A DNA stretch of 47,126 nucleotides from an uncultured Gammaproteobacteria bacterium (GTDB taxonomy: Bacteria; Pseudomonadota; Gammaproteobacteria; DRLM01): NCBI GenBank assembly GCA_947259075.1, contig CAMYKQ010000057.1:199246-246371 (forward strand), given 5' to 3'. Position numbers and translations under genes: made by a program. Below, piece by piece: positions 25,463-35,105 of the stretch. The notes under the pieces are model-generated. The model was not told the origin of the DNA. It did not search any database and saw only the letters and a list, made by a program, of their open reading frames with translations. The stretch's first letter is position 1. Each line of letters starts with the position of its first letter.

Positions 25463-27259
25463 TTACTCGGGTTTTAATGAAGCGCGTTTCTCAGCCTTGG
25501 AGGATTTATTCACGGACGACTGCCCCGGCCCGCCGTCCCACATGCCCGTCAAGAATTGCCGGGCATTCACGCCCAGGGTGCGCGTGAGATAGCCCCCTTC
25601 TTGCACGATTAAAGTAGGCAATTTCAGTGCCCCGATTATCATGCCGTTCTGATGGAAATCACCGGCCTGCAAATCCCAGCTGCCGGTCGGATCACCCTTC
25701 GCGGTATCCAACCCCAGCGACAACACCAGATAGTTCGGCGCGAACGCGCTGATCTGTTTCAGCGCCTGCCGCAGCACCTTCTGATAGCGCTCGACGCTGA
25801 CGTGCTCGGGCAAGGGGTAGTTGATATTGAAACCCTCACCCGCCTCCGCGCCGCGCTCATCCTCAAAACCGTTGAAGTAAGGATAGGCATCGCGCGGATG
25901 GCCATGTATGGAAATGGTGAGGACATCGGCACGTTTGTAAAAAATATCCTGCGTGCCATTGCCGTGATGGAAATCCACATCCAGCACCGCCACCTTACCG
26001 AAACGGCTGAGATATTCGGCAGCGACCGCCGCGGAATTGAAATAACAAAAACCACCGAAGGCGCGCCGCTCGGCGTGATGGCCCGGCGGCCGCACCAGGG
26101 CGTAGGCATAATGATAGCCATCCAACAAGGCCTCGGCGCCGGTCATCGCGCAATCCACCGCGCCCTTCGCCGCGAGATAGGCGTTCTTATTCAAGGGCGT
26201 AAAAGTATCGATGCAATAAAAACCGGCGCGCATCGGCAAATCCTTGGGCGGACGCGTGGCGTTACGCACGGGAAATACCGCGGGATAAATCGATTTTCCC
26301 GGCGCCAGACTTTCACAGGCGTGGCGCAGATAGTCCACGTAGTCTTTATCATGCACCGCCAAAATAAACCGTTCTGAATATTTATTCGGCGGCAATTTGC
26401 GGAACAAATTGGTCTTCTCGATTTCCTTGAGTATCACCGGCAGACGCACCGGCGCTTCCACATAACCGCGATCGCGCACATGATGAATATCATGGCCGGA
26501 GTTCACTATCAGCGCGATGGGCCGGGACAGCCGCGGCTTATGCGCGGAAGCGGCAAGCAGCTCCGGCTTAACGTAACGGAAGGGACGCAGCTTTATCGGC
26601 TCGTCCTTAAAAGACGCCGCCACTTCTTTTATCTGTTCCGGCGCGCACAAGTGCGCGTATTTGCGCTCCAACAGCGCGGTGACGATTTTACGCGCCTCCG
26701 CGCGCTTAAGCGCGCGGCCAGTCCCCAAGTCGTCAAACATCAAAAACGGCGCGTTGTCATCATCTGGCTTGGCGGGCTTGTCGTAGAGCGTGTTGATGAT
26801 GGGCCGCACGCCATACCGCTCATAGAAACGCATGCGCGCGATATTCTGTTTTAAGGTTTGCGGATCACGGCACAACGCAGCCTCGTCAGGCAGGCACTCG
26901 AAGAACAAACCAAGCACGCCAAGCGAGGCCGCCTCCTCGCGCATACGCTCGTACAATACCCCGCCGATGCCGCCACCGGTCCGCCCCGGCGCGGCGGAAA
27001 TGAAATCAAGGTAACAAAACTTCAGATCAGTGAAATGCAATAATAAGGCAAATCCTTTCACGCGCAGCTCGGCATCTTCCGCCACGAATAGTATGGAACG
27101 GAATTGATATTTCATGGGGTCATGCAGCTGCAGCGGCAATTTTTCGATTTCACCCTCGGTGATCAGCGGAAATTGCCTGCGCATGATACTCACGACCTGC
27201 TCTATGGCCGTGCGATTGACCTGACTCAGATCGTCGTAAATCTTGCGGATTCTAAACAT
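25463..27259 (-). CDS. Fusion of GNAT acetyltransferase-like domain and histone-deacetylase-family hydrolase
   Basis: The 598-residue protein has two parts. Residues 1-200 resemble a GNAT N-acetyltransferase, with YLDFISAAPGRTGGGIGGVLYERMREEA matching the acetyl-CoA-binding motif. Residues from about 255 to 580 are a histone deacetylase/acetylpolyamine amidohydrolase fold: RPPGHHAERRAFGGFCYFNSAA (tandem catalytic His), AVLDVDFHHGNGTQD (zinc Asp and His), LGLDTAKGDPTG (second zinc Asp) and QEGGYL (catalytic Tyr). All zinc and catalytic residues look intact. A linker region (200-255) is rich in charged residues. The substrate could be acetylated protein lysine or an acetylated polyamine. An AGGAAG ribosome site lies just before the ATG. 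The C-terminus ends in a Lys-rich tail. Confidence 0.87.
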   Translation of the reverse strand: MFRIRKIYDDLSQVNRTAIEQVVSIMRRQFPLITEGEIEKLPLQLHDPMKYQFRSILFVAEDAELRVKGFALLLHFTDLKFCYLDFISAAPGRTGGGIGGVLYERMREEAASLGVLGLFFECLPDEAALCRDPQTLKQNIARMRFYERYGVRPIINTLYDKPAKPDDDNAPFLMFDDLGTGRALKRAEARKIVTALLERKYAHLCAPEQIKEVAASFKDEPIKLRPFRYVKPELLAASAHKPRLSRPIALIVNSGHDIHHVRDRGYVEAPVRLPVILKEIEKTNLFRKLPPNKYSERFILAVHDKDYVDYLRHACESLAPGKSIYPAVFPVRNATRPPKDLPMRAGFYCIDTFTPLNKNAYLAAKGAVDCAMTGAEALLDGYHYAYALVRPPGHHAERRAFGGFCYFNSAAVAAEYLSRFGKVAVLDVDFHHGNGTQDIFYKRADVLTISIHGHPRDAYPYFNGFEDERGAEAGEGFNINYPLPEHVSVERYQKVLRQALKQISAFAPNYLVLSLGLDTAKGDPTGSWDLQAGDFHQNGMIIGALKLPTLIVQEGGYLTRTLGVNARQFLTGMWDGGPGQSSVNKSSKAEKRASLKPE

Positions 27260-27384
27260 GGACTTCCTGCTTTAGCGCCGTGGAATAATGGCTAGGTTAT
27301 GCCCTATCAAGCCGCGGCCAAAAGCGGCAAAAAGCCCGGACCGCGAACACGGTCCAGGCGCACAGGCCCCATTGACCCGAACAA

Positions 27385-27804
27385 CTATTCCGGCCACTCA
27401 AGAAGATAGGGCACGGATATCAAGTGGGTGCCGGAGCCGCACGTTAATTTAAATTCCAATTCCCAATCACCGCCCATGGTGAACTCACTGCCGCGCGCGC
27501 GGAACATATCCTTACCGACATGCTCCATATCGTGCCAGGTTTCATCCGCGCTCATTTCATGCTCGGGCATGAATTGACGGAAATGCATTTGGCACGCACT
27601 CAGCGCCTGGTCACTGTTTTTAAAGCGCGTCGTCACTTCGGCATCTTCACCCACTTCGGGCGGACTGGGATCTGTCGCCACCGTAATCTCGTAGTGTCCC
27701 AAGGGAAAGGTTTGCGCGATTTCTCCCGAACAAGCGGCCAAAGCGGCAATAAACCCTAGCGGCGCTACGCTTCTCCAGCCTATCATATGAGCCAATCCGT
27801 TCAT
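27385..27804 (-). CDS. Lipoprotein with YtkA-like domain
   Basis: The 139-residue product has a signal sequence ending in the lipobox LAAC (APLGFIAALAACSGE), so it should be a lipid-anchored envelope protein. The rest is one beta-sandwich with the end motif GSEFTMGGDWELEFKLTC, characteristic of YtkA/FixH-like domains. Several His and Met residues (QMHFRQFMPEHEM) could bind a metal such as copper, which is speculative. The gene starts 22 bp after gloA and is co-directional. Confidence 0.7.
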   Translation of the reverse strand: MNGLAHMIGWRSVAPLGFIAALAACSGEIAQTFPLGHYEITVATDPSPPEVGEDAEVTTRFKNSDQALSACQMHFRQFMPEHEMSADETWHDMEHVGKDMFRARGSEFTMGGDWELEFKLTCGSGTHLISVPYLLEWPE

Positions 27805-27826
27805 TACTTTTTTCCCATTCGTTTAG

Positions 27827-28210
27827 TTAGCGGCCTTCAATCAATTCGAGCTTATAGCCATCCGGATCCTCGACGAAGGCGATGACCGTGCTGCCATGCT
27901 TCATCGGACCAGGCTCGCGCGTGACCTTGCCGCCGCGTTTTTTAATTTCGGCGCAGGTCACGTGGATATCGTTCACGCCGATGGCGATGTGGCCGAAGGC
28001 ATTGCCCAATCCGTAGCTATCCACGCCCCAGTTGTAGGTGAGCTCTATCACCGCGTGCTCGGCCTCGTCACCGTAACCAACGAAGGCCAGCGTGAATTTA
28101 CCGTCTGGATAATCCTTGCGGCGCAGCAGCCGCATACCCAGCACCTCGGTATAGAACCGCAGAGAACGCTCCAGATCACCGACGCGGATCATGGTGTGTA
28201 GCAGTCGCAT
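27827..28210 (-). CDS. gloA: Lactoylglutathione lyase (glyoxalase I)
   Basis: The 127-residue enzyme isomerises the methylglyoxal-glutathione hemithioacetal to S-lactoylglutathione. All four metal ligands sit at the same positions as in E. coli GloA: H5, E56, H74 and E122. The start [20 protein letters not shown] is the family N-terminus, and the short length without insertions indicates the Ni/Co-type class. The lipoprotein gene follows on the same strand. Confidence 0.95.
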   Translation of the reverse strand: MRLLHTMIRVGDLERSLRFYTEVLGMRLLRRKDYPDGKFTLAFVGYGDEAEHAVIELTYNWGVDSYGLGNAFGHIAIGVNDIHVTCAEIKKRGGKVTREPGPMKHGSTVIAFVEDPDGYKLELIEGR

Positions 28211-28325
28211 AACATCTCCTTAAAAGCTTGGAACCACCGGGACCGGAGAAAATAAAATCATGTTTTTGGAACGCGGAAAAGCTAGGGCTAGCCGGTGTTC
28301 GTTTCGCTGTCCGCACTCTCACCTA

Positions 28326-28486
28326 CTTAAGGAAGCTCTGAATAATTCCATCCTGGAATTCTCAGAGCACGGCAAGCGAAAAATGTGATTTTCGCTTGCC
28401 TTCATTTTCAATGGCCCGCTGCCATTGAAAATGAAGGCACATCCGTGTGCCGCAGGAACCTCTGAATAAATCAGAGGTTCCTTAAG
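28326..28486. repeat. 161-bp palindromic element with terminal inverted repeats (MITE-like)
   Basis: The ends CTTAAGGAAGCTCTGA (28326-28341) and TCAGAGGTTCCTTAAG (28471-28486) are inverted repeats with one mismatch in 16. Between them the element is almost entirely foldable. GCTCTGA/TCAGAGC (28335/28362) encloses AATTCCA/TGGAATT. A 12-bp stem GGCAAGCGAAAA/TTTTCGCTTGCC spans 28371-28400. An 18-bp perfect stem spans 28398-28438 with loop CCGCT. GGCACA/TGTGCC spans 28436-28451. A 12-bp stem AGGAACCTCTGA/TCAGAGGTTCCT spans 28454-28482. No open reading frame is inside and no clear target-site duplication is seen. It lies between argG and gloA, whose transcripts on the minus strand would carry it as a row of hairpins. 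Confidence 0.75.
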
Positions 28487-28534
28487 CATCTCCGTGGCCT
28501 CCGTGCCCTCCGTGGTCCATCTTCGTTTTCCCTT

Positions 28535-29749
28535 TTATCTCCCCTTCTTGGCCGCGATGCGCATGCGCAAGGCATTGAGCTTGATAAAGCCGCCGGCATC
28601 GGCCTGATTATAGGCGCCCGCATCCTCCTCGAAGGTGGCGATGGTAGCATCGAACAGACTATTGTCGGATTTGCGGCCGGCCAGCACGATATTACCCTTG
28701 TAGAGTTTGAGACGCACCACGCCGTTCACGTTGGCCTGCGAGGCATCGATCATCGTTTGCAGCATCTTGCGCTCCGGCGCCCACCAATAACCGTTGTAGA
28801 TCAGACTGGCGTAGCGCGGCATCAAATCGTCTTTCAGATGCGCGACCTCGCGGTCGAGGGTGATGGACTCGATGGCGCGATGCGCCTTCAGCATGATGGT
28901 GCCGCCCGGCGTCTCGTAGCAGCCGCGCGACTTCATGCCCACGTAACGATTCTCGACGATATCGGCGCGGCCGATGCCGTGTTTGCCGCCAATTTTATTC
29001 AGCGTCGCGAGCACCGTGGCCGGGCTCATCTTCTCGCCGTTGATGGCGACGATATCGCCTTGCTCGTAACTCAGCTCGATGTATTCGGCTTGATCCGGCG
29101 CATTCTCGGGCGACACCGACCAGCGCCACATATCCTCTTCCGATTCCGCCCATGGGTCTTCCAGCACGCCGCCTTCGTAGGAAATATGCAACAGGTTGGC
29201 ATCCATGGAATACGGCGAACGCTGGCCCTTTTTCTTTTCGATGGGAATGCCGTGTTTCTCGGCATAACTCAACAGCTTTTCGCGCGAGCTCAAATCCCAC
29301 TCGCGCCACGGCGCGATGACATGCACATTGGGCTTGAGGGCGTAATAACCCAGTTCGAAACGCACTTGATCGTTACCCTTGCCGGTCGCGCCGTGCGACA
29401 CCGCATCGGCACCGGTGGCGTTGGCGATCTCGATCTGGCGCTTGGCGATCAGCGGCCGCGCGATGGAGGTGCCGAGCAAGTACTCGCCCTCGTACAAGGC
29501 ATTGGCGCGGAACATGGGGAAGACGAAATCGCGCACGAATTCCTCACGCAGATCGTCGATGTAGATTTCCTTCACGCCCATTTGCTGCGCCTTGGCGCGA
29601 GCGGGCTCGACCTCCTCGCCCTGACCGATGTCGGCGGTAAAGGTCACCACCTCGCAGTCATAATTTTCCACCAGCCACTTCAATATCACCGAGGTATCCA
29701 AGCCCCCGGAATAGGCCAAAACCACTTTTTTCACTGACGATTGCGACAT
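28535..29749 (-). CDS. argG: Argininosuccinate synthase
   Basis: The 404-residue enzyme joins citrulline and aspartate with ATP in arginine synthesis. The N-terminus [21 protein letters not shown] holds the N-type ATP pyrophosphatase P-loop (SGGLDTS). Further family blocks are [35 protein letters not shown] and [17 protein letters not shown] chose the ATG at 29749 (MSQSSVKK) because AGGA lies 9 nt upstream and the family starts here; an upstream in-frame ATG at 29770 adds only seven residues. The gene is divergent from the histidine kinase at 29993. Confidence 0.96.
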   Translation of the reverse strand: MSQSSVKKVVLAYSGGLDTSVILKWLVENYDCEVVTFTADIGQGEEVEPARAKAQQMGVKEIYIDDLREEFVRDFVFPMFRANALYEGEYLLGTSIARPLIAKRQIEIANATGADAVSHGATGKGNDQVRFELGYYALKPNVHVIAPWREWDLSSREKLLSYAEKHGIPIEKKKGQRSPYSMDANLLHISYEGGVLEDPWAESEEDMWRWSVSPENAPDQAEYIELSYEQGDIVAINGEKMSPATVLATLNKIGGKHGIGRADIVENRYVGMKSRGCYETPGGTIMLKAHRAIESITLDREVAHLKDDLMPRYASLIYNGYWWAPERKMLQTMIDASQANVNGVVRLKLYKGNIVLAGRKSDNSLFDATIATFEEDAGAYNQADAGGFIKLNALRMRIAAKKGR

Positions 29750-29992
29750 ACGATGGGTCCTGTGCGGCATATTCAAAAGAGCGGGTATTATAGCGGAAAG
29801 CGCGCTGCAACGCTGCGGCCCGGGCTGGAGGCGGCGCATTTTACCGAGCCGCCCGAACCCCCTTCGGTTTGGTGTAAAACTAAAGGCCTCTTGTGTATTA
29901 CCGCGCCCGGGACGATATACTTGCCCAACACCGCGGATCCAGCCGCCACATCGGCGCCATGCAAACACAGCCAGGGAGCAACCCCGCCACCC

Positions 29993-31198
29993 ATGAAAAG
30001 CGCACCCCTGCCCGAGAACGAGAGCGAACGGCTGGCCTGGCTGCATGAACTGGATATTCTCGATACCATCGAAGAGCAAGCCTACGACGACCTCACCCTG
30101 CTCGCCGCGCAAATCTGCGACACCCCCATCGCCCTCGTGAGCTTGGTCGATCGCGAGCGTCAGTGGTTCAAATCCCATCACGGTCTCGCGGCGCGCGAAA
30201 CCCCGCGCGAACTCGCCTTCTGCGCCCACGCCATCCTCGGCGATGAACCCTTCGTGGTGGAAGACGCCGGCCGTGATGAACGCTTTCACGACAACCCCTT
30301 GACCACCGGCGCGCCCCACGTGAAATTTTACGCGGGCGCGCCCCTGCGCCTGCGCAACAACATCCGCGTCGGCACCTTGTGCGTCATCGACGATCACGCC
30401 CGCGGCATCAGCGATGAGCAACGCGCCGCCTTAACGGCCCTCGCCCGCCAAGTCGTCAGCCAGATGGAGTTGCGGCTCAAGATTCAAGCCTTGCATAAAC
30501 TCGACCGCGCCAAGGACGAATTCATCTCCATGGTCAGCCACGAACTGCGCACCCCGCTCACCGCCATTAGCGGCGGGCTCGGCCTGCTGCACAACAAGGC
30601 GGTGGGCGCGCTCGACGGCCAAGCGAGCGCGCTGGTCGAGCTGGCCTTGCGCAACACCGGCCGCCTGCTGGGCACGGTCAACGACATCCTCGACATCTCG
30701 AAGATCGAAGCGGGGCGGCTGGAACTGCGCCTGGCAGCCGTCGATCTGGCGGCGCTGGCCGCCCACGCCGTGGAGCTCAACGAACCCTATTGCGTGAAAT
30801 GCGGCTGCACTATTTCACTGCTGCCGCCCACGGGGGCGACACCACTATTAATCAACGGCGACGAACAGCGGCTGGCGCAAGTCTTGACTAACTTCATCTC
30901 CAACGCCGCCAAATTCACTAACCAGGGCGACGCCATCGAAGTGACGGTGAACGGCGCTGGCGAGCGCATCGAAGTCAGCGTCACGGACCACGGTCCCGGC
31001 ATTCCCGCGACCCGCCAAGACCAGCTATTCCAACGCTTCGGCCGTCTGGGCGAGAATAGCGATGCCAAACTGCCCGGCACCGGCCTGGGGCTGCACATCT
31101 GCAAAAAGATCATCGACCTGCACGGCGGCGAGATTGGCTGCGTCTCACTCCCCGGGCAGCAAACCCGTTTCTTTTTCAACCTGCCACGTTTACCCTAG
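29993..31198 (+). CDS. Soluble GAF-domain histidine kinase
   Basis: The 401-residue protein lacks a transmembrane segment and should be cytoplasmic. The N-terminal half is a GAF sensor domain ([31 protein letters not shown], then [17 protein letters not shown] and [19 protein letters not shown]), a form common in bacterial kinases and diguanylate cyclases. The HisKA dimerisation helix has the phospho-acceptor His in [18 protein letters not shown]. The ATPase domain shows the N box ([13 protein letters not shown]), G1 (DHGPGIP) and G2 (GTGLGLHI). No response regulator gene is adjacent. It is followed 102 bp later by a cyclic-di-GMP protein, a possible output partner. The start is set by domain onset; AGGGAG lies 14 nt upstream, a bit far. 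Confidence 0.88.
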   Translation: MKSAPLPENESERLAWLHELDILDTIEEQAYDDLTLLAAQICDTPIALVSLVDRERQWFKSHHGLAARETPRELAFCAHAILGDEPFVVEDAGRDERFHDNPLTTGAPHVKFYAGAPLRLRNNIRVGTLCVIDDHARGISDEQRAALTALARQVVSQMELRLKIQALHKLDRAKDEFISMVSHELRTPLTAISGGLGLLHNKAVGALDGQASALVELALRNTGRLLGTVNDILDISKIEAGRLELRLAAVDLAALAAHAVELNEPYCVKCGCTISLLPPTGATPLLINGDEQRLAQVLTNFISNAAKFTNQGDAIEVTVNGAGERIEVSVTDHGPGIPATRQDQLFQRFGRLGENSDAKLPGTGLGLHICKKIIDLHGGEIGCVSLPGQQTRFFFNLPRLP

Positions 31199-31300
31199 GA
31201 AAGCCCCTCAACTTGTGAGTGAGAACTCCCAGAGGCGGCACTACATACTTTTTAAATTACGCTTATCTCTCGCGTGTGTTGTGCCGCTGCAATCATCAGT

Positions 31301-33919
31301 ATGAATATGTCGTCTTCGAAGTCCAGCCACCTCGCCCATATCTCTCTGCTTGCCGCGCTGTATTACCTAGCGGCTGAGTTGGGATTATCCCTCTCCGTAG
31401 TGGGCGAAAGCGTCAGCTTGATCTGGCCGCCCACCGGTTTAGCCCTCGCCGCCTTACTGCTTTTCGGCCGCCATTTGTGGCCCGGCGTAGCCCTCGGCGC
31501 ACTGCTGGCCAATGCCGCGACCGATGTCCCTTTATGGACCGCCGCGGGCATCGCCTGTGGTAACACCTTGGAGGCCCTCGCCGGTGTCTATCTCTTGCGG
31601 CGCATCCCCGGTTTCGACACCTCCTTAGAAAGAGTTCGCGACGTATTCGGGCTGGTCTTTCTCGCCGCCGCGGGCAGCACCGCCATCAGCGCCAGTCTCG
31701 GCACGCTGAACCTCGCCCTCGCTAACGTCATCCCCTGGGAGCAAGCGGGGTTGACCTGGCTCACATGGTGGATGGGTGATGCCATGGGCAATCTCGTCTT
31801 CGCCCCCGCGCTGCTGGTCTTAGGTGGACGCCAGCGCAACGGCACATGGCAGCCCAGCCGCTACTTCGAGGCCATTGCACTGCTAGCTGGCCTGATATTC
31901 ATCAATCACCTCATCTTCAACTCACCCAGCGATGCCGTTCCCCTTCCCGCTTACCTAGCCTTTCCCTTCGCCATCTGGGCGGCCCTGCGTTTCGGCCAGC
32001 GCGGCGCCGCCCTGGCGGTGTTGCTGACCACCTCCATCGCCCTTTTGGGCACCCTCCGCGGCAGCGGCCCCTTCTTCAGCCACGGCCTCGCCACCGTGGA
32101 AAGCCTCGGCCTGCTCTGGCTCTTCGCCAACGCCCTCGCCATTACCAGCTTGGTGCTGGCCGCCTCCCTCAGCGAACGGCGGCGCGCCCAGCAATCCTCC
32201 CATGACAGCGAACAGCGCTACCATTCACTGATTCAACAATCACCCGACGGCATATTCCTGTTTGATCCGCGCACGGGCATGCTGCTGGAAACCAACGCGC
32301 GTTTTCTCACGATGACCGGGCTCACCGAACACAAGTTAATTGACAGCACCATAGACAGCCTCGCATTCGAACCGGCGATCACCACCACAGCGGAGCTCCT
32401 GACGCGGTTACACGCGGGGCCCGCGACCCTAGGCGAATTCAAACTGAGAAACGCGGATGAACACACGCTGGACGTAGAACTGAGCGCCTCTCTCATCACC
32501 CTCTCCGGCAAACAAGCGCTCATGATCAATGCCCGCGACATCAAGGAACGCAAACAGGCCGAGGCGCGCATCCAGCATCTCGCCGAGCATGACGCCCTCA
32601 CCGGCCTGCCCAACCGCCTGCTGCTGCGGGAACGCGCGGAGCAAGCATTGCTGCACGCCCGCCGTCACGGCCACTGCACCGCCCTGCTCTTCATCGACCT
32701 CGATCGTTTCAAGGTCATCAATGACACCCTCGGGCACAAAACCGGCGATATCCTGCTGGAACAAGTCGCCGGCAGATTACGCGGCTGCATGCGCGAGGAA
32801 GACACCGTGGCGCGCCAAGGCGGCGATGAATTCGTGATGGTACTCACCCAGCTCACGGAGCTGCGGGATGCCGGCACGGTGGCGCAAAAAATCCAAAAAA
32901 CCTTCTCACAAGCCTTCAAGTTTGACGCTTATGAATTCCACATCAGCCCCAGCATCGGCATCAGCGTATTCCCCGGCGACGGCGATAGCGTGGACACACT
33001 GATGAAAAACGCCGACATCGCCATGTATCACGCCAAACGCGCCGGCGGTAATGGCTATCACTATTACACCGCGCAAATGAACGCGCGCGCCTTCGAGCGC
33101 CTCACCGTGGAACACGCCCTGCGGCAGGCTCTGGATAATCAAGAGATCACCCTGCATTATCAACCGCAACTCGATCTCGCCAGCGGGCGCATCACCGGCA
33201 TTGAGGCCTTGGCGCGATGGCAGCATCCGCAAATGGGCTGGATTCCCCCCGACATATTCATTCCCATCGCCGAAGAGTGCGGCCTCATCGCTCCTCTGGG
33301 TGAGTGGGTGCTGCGCGAAGCCTGCCGCCAGATCAATCACTGGCGCGCCGCCGGGCATACCGAGCTGCGCATGGCGGTCAACCTGTCGGCGCGCCAATTC
33401 ACGCAGGGCACGTTACCCGCCATTCTCGGCGCGGTATTGCGCGACTGCGGCACTGATCCCGCCGCGCTGGAACTTGAAGTGACCGAGAGCGTGCTCATGC
33501 AACACACCGAAGACAATATCACCACACTCAAACACCTTCACGATATGGGCATGCTCATTGCGATGGATGACTTCGGCACGGGCTATTCCAGCCTCAGCTA
33601 TTTGAAACGTTTTCCCATCGATAAACTAAAAATCGATCGCGCCTTCATCCGCGACCTCCCCACGGACACCGACGACGCCGCCATCACCACCGCCATCATC
33701 GCCATGGCACGCTCATTAAATCTAGGCGTCATCGCCGAAGGCGTGGAGACCGCCGAACAATTGGCTTTCTTACAAGGGCTCAACTGCGATGGCATCCAAG
33801 GTTATCACCTGAGCCGCCCGCTGCCCGCGGCGGAGTGCGGCCATTTCCTTGACGAATATGCCGGATTTGACGCGATAAAATCCAACCGTCGCGTTATTTA
33901 TAAAAACCCGTCGGTGTAA
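31301..33919 (+). CDS. MASE1-PAS-GGDEF-EAL cyclic-di-GMP enzyme
   Basis: The 872-residue inner-membrane protein begins with a MASE1 sensor of about eight helices (YYLAAELGLSL, LIWPPTGLALAALLLFG). It continues with a PAS domain (about 310-420, YHSLIQQSPDGIFLFDPRTG), a GGDEF domain with an intact RQGGDEFVMVL signature, and an EAL domain with IEALARWQHP and DDFGTGYSSLSYLKRFPIDKLKID, ending VIAEGVETAEQL and GIQGYHLSRPL. Both catalytic signatures are intact, so it could make and degrade cyclic-di-GMP. I chose the ATG at 31301 (MNMSSSKSS) since the sequence before it is not family-like. It may control the exopolysaccharide unit at 22517-24774 or other surface systems, which is inference. Confidence 0.92.
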   Translation: MNMSSSKSSHLAHISLLAALYYLAAELGLSLSVVGESVSLIWPPTGLALAALLLFGRHLWPGVALGALLANAATDVPLWTAAGIACGNTLEALAGVYLLRRIPGFDTSLERVRDVFGLVFLAAAGSTAISASLGTLNLALANVIPWEQAGLTWLTWWMGDAMGNLVFAPALLVLGGRQRNGTWQPSRYFEAIALLAGLIFINHLIFNSPSDAVPLPAYLAFPFAIWAALRFGQRGAALAVLLTTSIALLGTLRGSGPFFSHGLATVESLGLLWLFANALAITSLVLAASLSERRRAQQSSHDSEQRYHSLIQQSPDGIFLFDPRTGMLLETNARFLTMTGLTEHKLIDSTIDSLAFEPAITTTAELLTRLHAGPATLGEFKLRNADEHTLDVELSASLITLSGKQALMINARDIKERKQAEARIQHLAEHDALTGLPNRLLLRERAEQALLHARRHGHCTALLFIDLDRFKVINDTLGHKTGDILLEQVAGRLRGCMREEDTVARQGGDEFVMVLTQLTELRDAGTVAQKIQKTFSQAFKFDAYEFHISPSIGISVFPGDGDSVDTLMKNADIAMYHAKRAGGNGYHYYTAQMNARAFERLTVEHALRQALDNQEITLHYQPQLDLASGRITGIEALARWQHPQMGWIPPDIFIPIAEECGLIAPLGEWVLREACRQINHWRAAGHTELRMAVNLSARQFTQGTLPAILGAVLRDCGTDPAALELEVTESVLMQHTEDNITTLKHLHDMGMLIAMDDFGTGYSSLSYLKRFPIDKLKIDRAFIRDLPTDTDDAAITTAIIAMARSLNLGVIAEGVETAEQLAFLQGLNCDGIQGYHLSRPLPAAECGHFLDEYAGFDAIKSNRRVIYKNPSV

Positions 33920-33939
33920 CGGCAAACCCGACCGCCAAC

Positions 33940-34752
33940 TCAGCCCGCTCCAGCCGCGGCGGATTTCTGTTGCGTCGTGGTATAGACCAACGAGCACAGC
34001 ACGATACTCATGCGCGAATAAGTGCCCAAAGTAATCAGCGCCGAGACAGCGAATAACACCACGGGCACCCCAATGGACGTCAGCGCGAAACTCAAGGTGG
34101 CCGCATGATTGTCCGGCGTGTGCACCAAGGGTGTGAAGTTGAGCAGACAACCCAGCACCACCATGGACGTCGAAATCGCGCGGCTGGTGCGCCACAGATG
34201 CACGCGATCCATCAACTCTTCCAGACTGGCGGCCTTGGAGAACACCATGACCTGCGAAAGCATAAAGGTCCATAATTTATTGTAAGAGCGCCGCCGTTCA
34301 AACCAGGCAAAGGGTTTTTTCCAGTTAAAGGCGCAGTCCTCGATGAAGATGCGGTAATCCTCGCCGATAAACTCGCGGTTATCCGCGATCAATTGATCGA
34401 GCCATGGACGATTCTTCGTGACCAGCCATTTATGAAAGAACATCATCTCGATGGAGATAAAGAATACGGGGCCGAGCAGATCAAGAATGATGCCCGAGAA
34501 AAAAATCACAATGATCGCCAGCGCGGCCAATAAGGTGCTGATGGAGCCCTGCAGAGAATTTGAAAGTCCCTCAAAGGCCGTGCTGAGAGGGGCCATGGCG
34601 CTAATCCACTCGCCCCACAGGCGCATGACACTCACCATGGAAATGTCATCTTGATTCATTTGCAGATTGAGCACGGTGGCGAATAAAAAGGCGCTGACCC
34701 ACAGCAAACCGCCAGTGATGCTGTATTCAGTGATACGGGTACTGATGTTCAT
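33940..34752 (-). CDS. Membrane protein of unknown family
   Basis: The 270-residue protein has about four hydrophobic helices: two near the N-terminus (LLWVSAFLFATVL and LLAALAIIVIFFSGIILDLLG) and two near the C-terminus (AISTSMVVLGCLLNF and VPVVLFAVSALITLG). A central charged, aromatic-rich loop (YRIFIEDCAFNWKKPFAWFERRR) lies between them. No family was recognised. It is convergent with the cyclic-di-GMP gene. The smaller exported protein gene lies upstream on the same strand with a 32-bp gap. Confidence 0.7.
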   Translation of the reverse strand: MNISTRITEYSITGGLLWVSAFLFATVLNLQMNQDDISMVSVMRLWGEWISAMAPLSTAFEGLSNSLQGSISTLLAALAIIVIFFSGIILDLLGPVFFISIEMMFFHKWLVTKNRPWLDQLIADNREFIGEDYRIFIEDCAFNWKKPFAWFERRRSYNKLWTFMLSQVMVFSKAASLEELMDRVHLWRTSRAISTSMVVLGCLLNFTPLVHTPDNHAATLSFALTSIGVPVVLFAVSALITLGTYSRMSIVLCSLVYTTTQQKSAAAGAG

Positions 34753-34784
34753 GCGTCACCATCAGACTAACAAACGCATTCGCT

Positions 34785-35093
34785 TCACAAGGCCGCTTGC
34801 GGGCGCCGCGCGGCTTCACTCTCGCCATCTTCGTGGCCAAACCACCAACCCGCCAAGCCACCCACCACGCACCCCACCAGATTGCCGAATATGGGAACCA
34901 CCGTACCGATCACCGCCCCGCCCACGCACCCGCCCGTCACCGCGATGCCGGTACGCAGGGTTTGATCACTCGCGTTCTGTTCCGCGAGTGCAACGCCGGG
35001 TGTTCCCGTTTCGGTTTCCGCGCTCCAGGCGATGGGATGGAGCAGCAAGGCCATGACCAAAAATAGTTGCACGAATAAGTTACGGCAAGGCAT
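34785..35093 (-). CDS. Small exported glycine-zipper-like protein
   Basis: The 102-residue product has a signal peptide (NLFVQLFLVMALLLHPIAWSA). It also has a Gly-rich hydrophobic region (TGGCVGGAVIGTVVPIFGNLVGCVVGGLAGWWFG) resembling glycine-zipper membrane proteins. AAGGGA 8 nt before the ATG supports the start. Two Cys lie in the zipper. The function is unknown; such proteins often associate with the envelope. Confidence 0.65.
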   Translation of the reverse strand: MPCRNLFVQLFLVMALLLHPIAWSAETETGTPGVALAEQNASDQTLRTGIAVTGGCVGGAVIGTVVPIFGNLVGCVVGGLAGWWFGHEDGESEAARRPQAAL

Positions 35094-35105
35094 GGCGGTT
35101 ATCCC

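Noticed and set aside
29750-30421. Upstream extension of the argG frame
   Set aside because: It runs under the divergent GAF kinase and adds sequence not found in argininosuccinate synthases.
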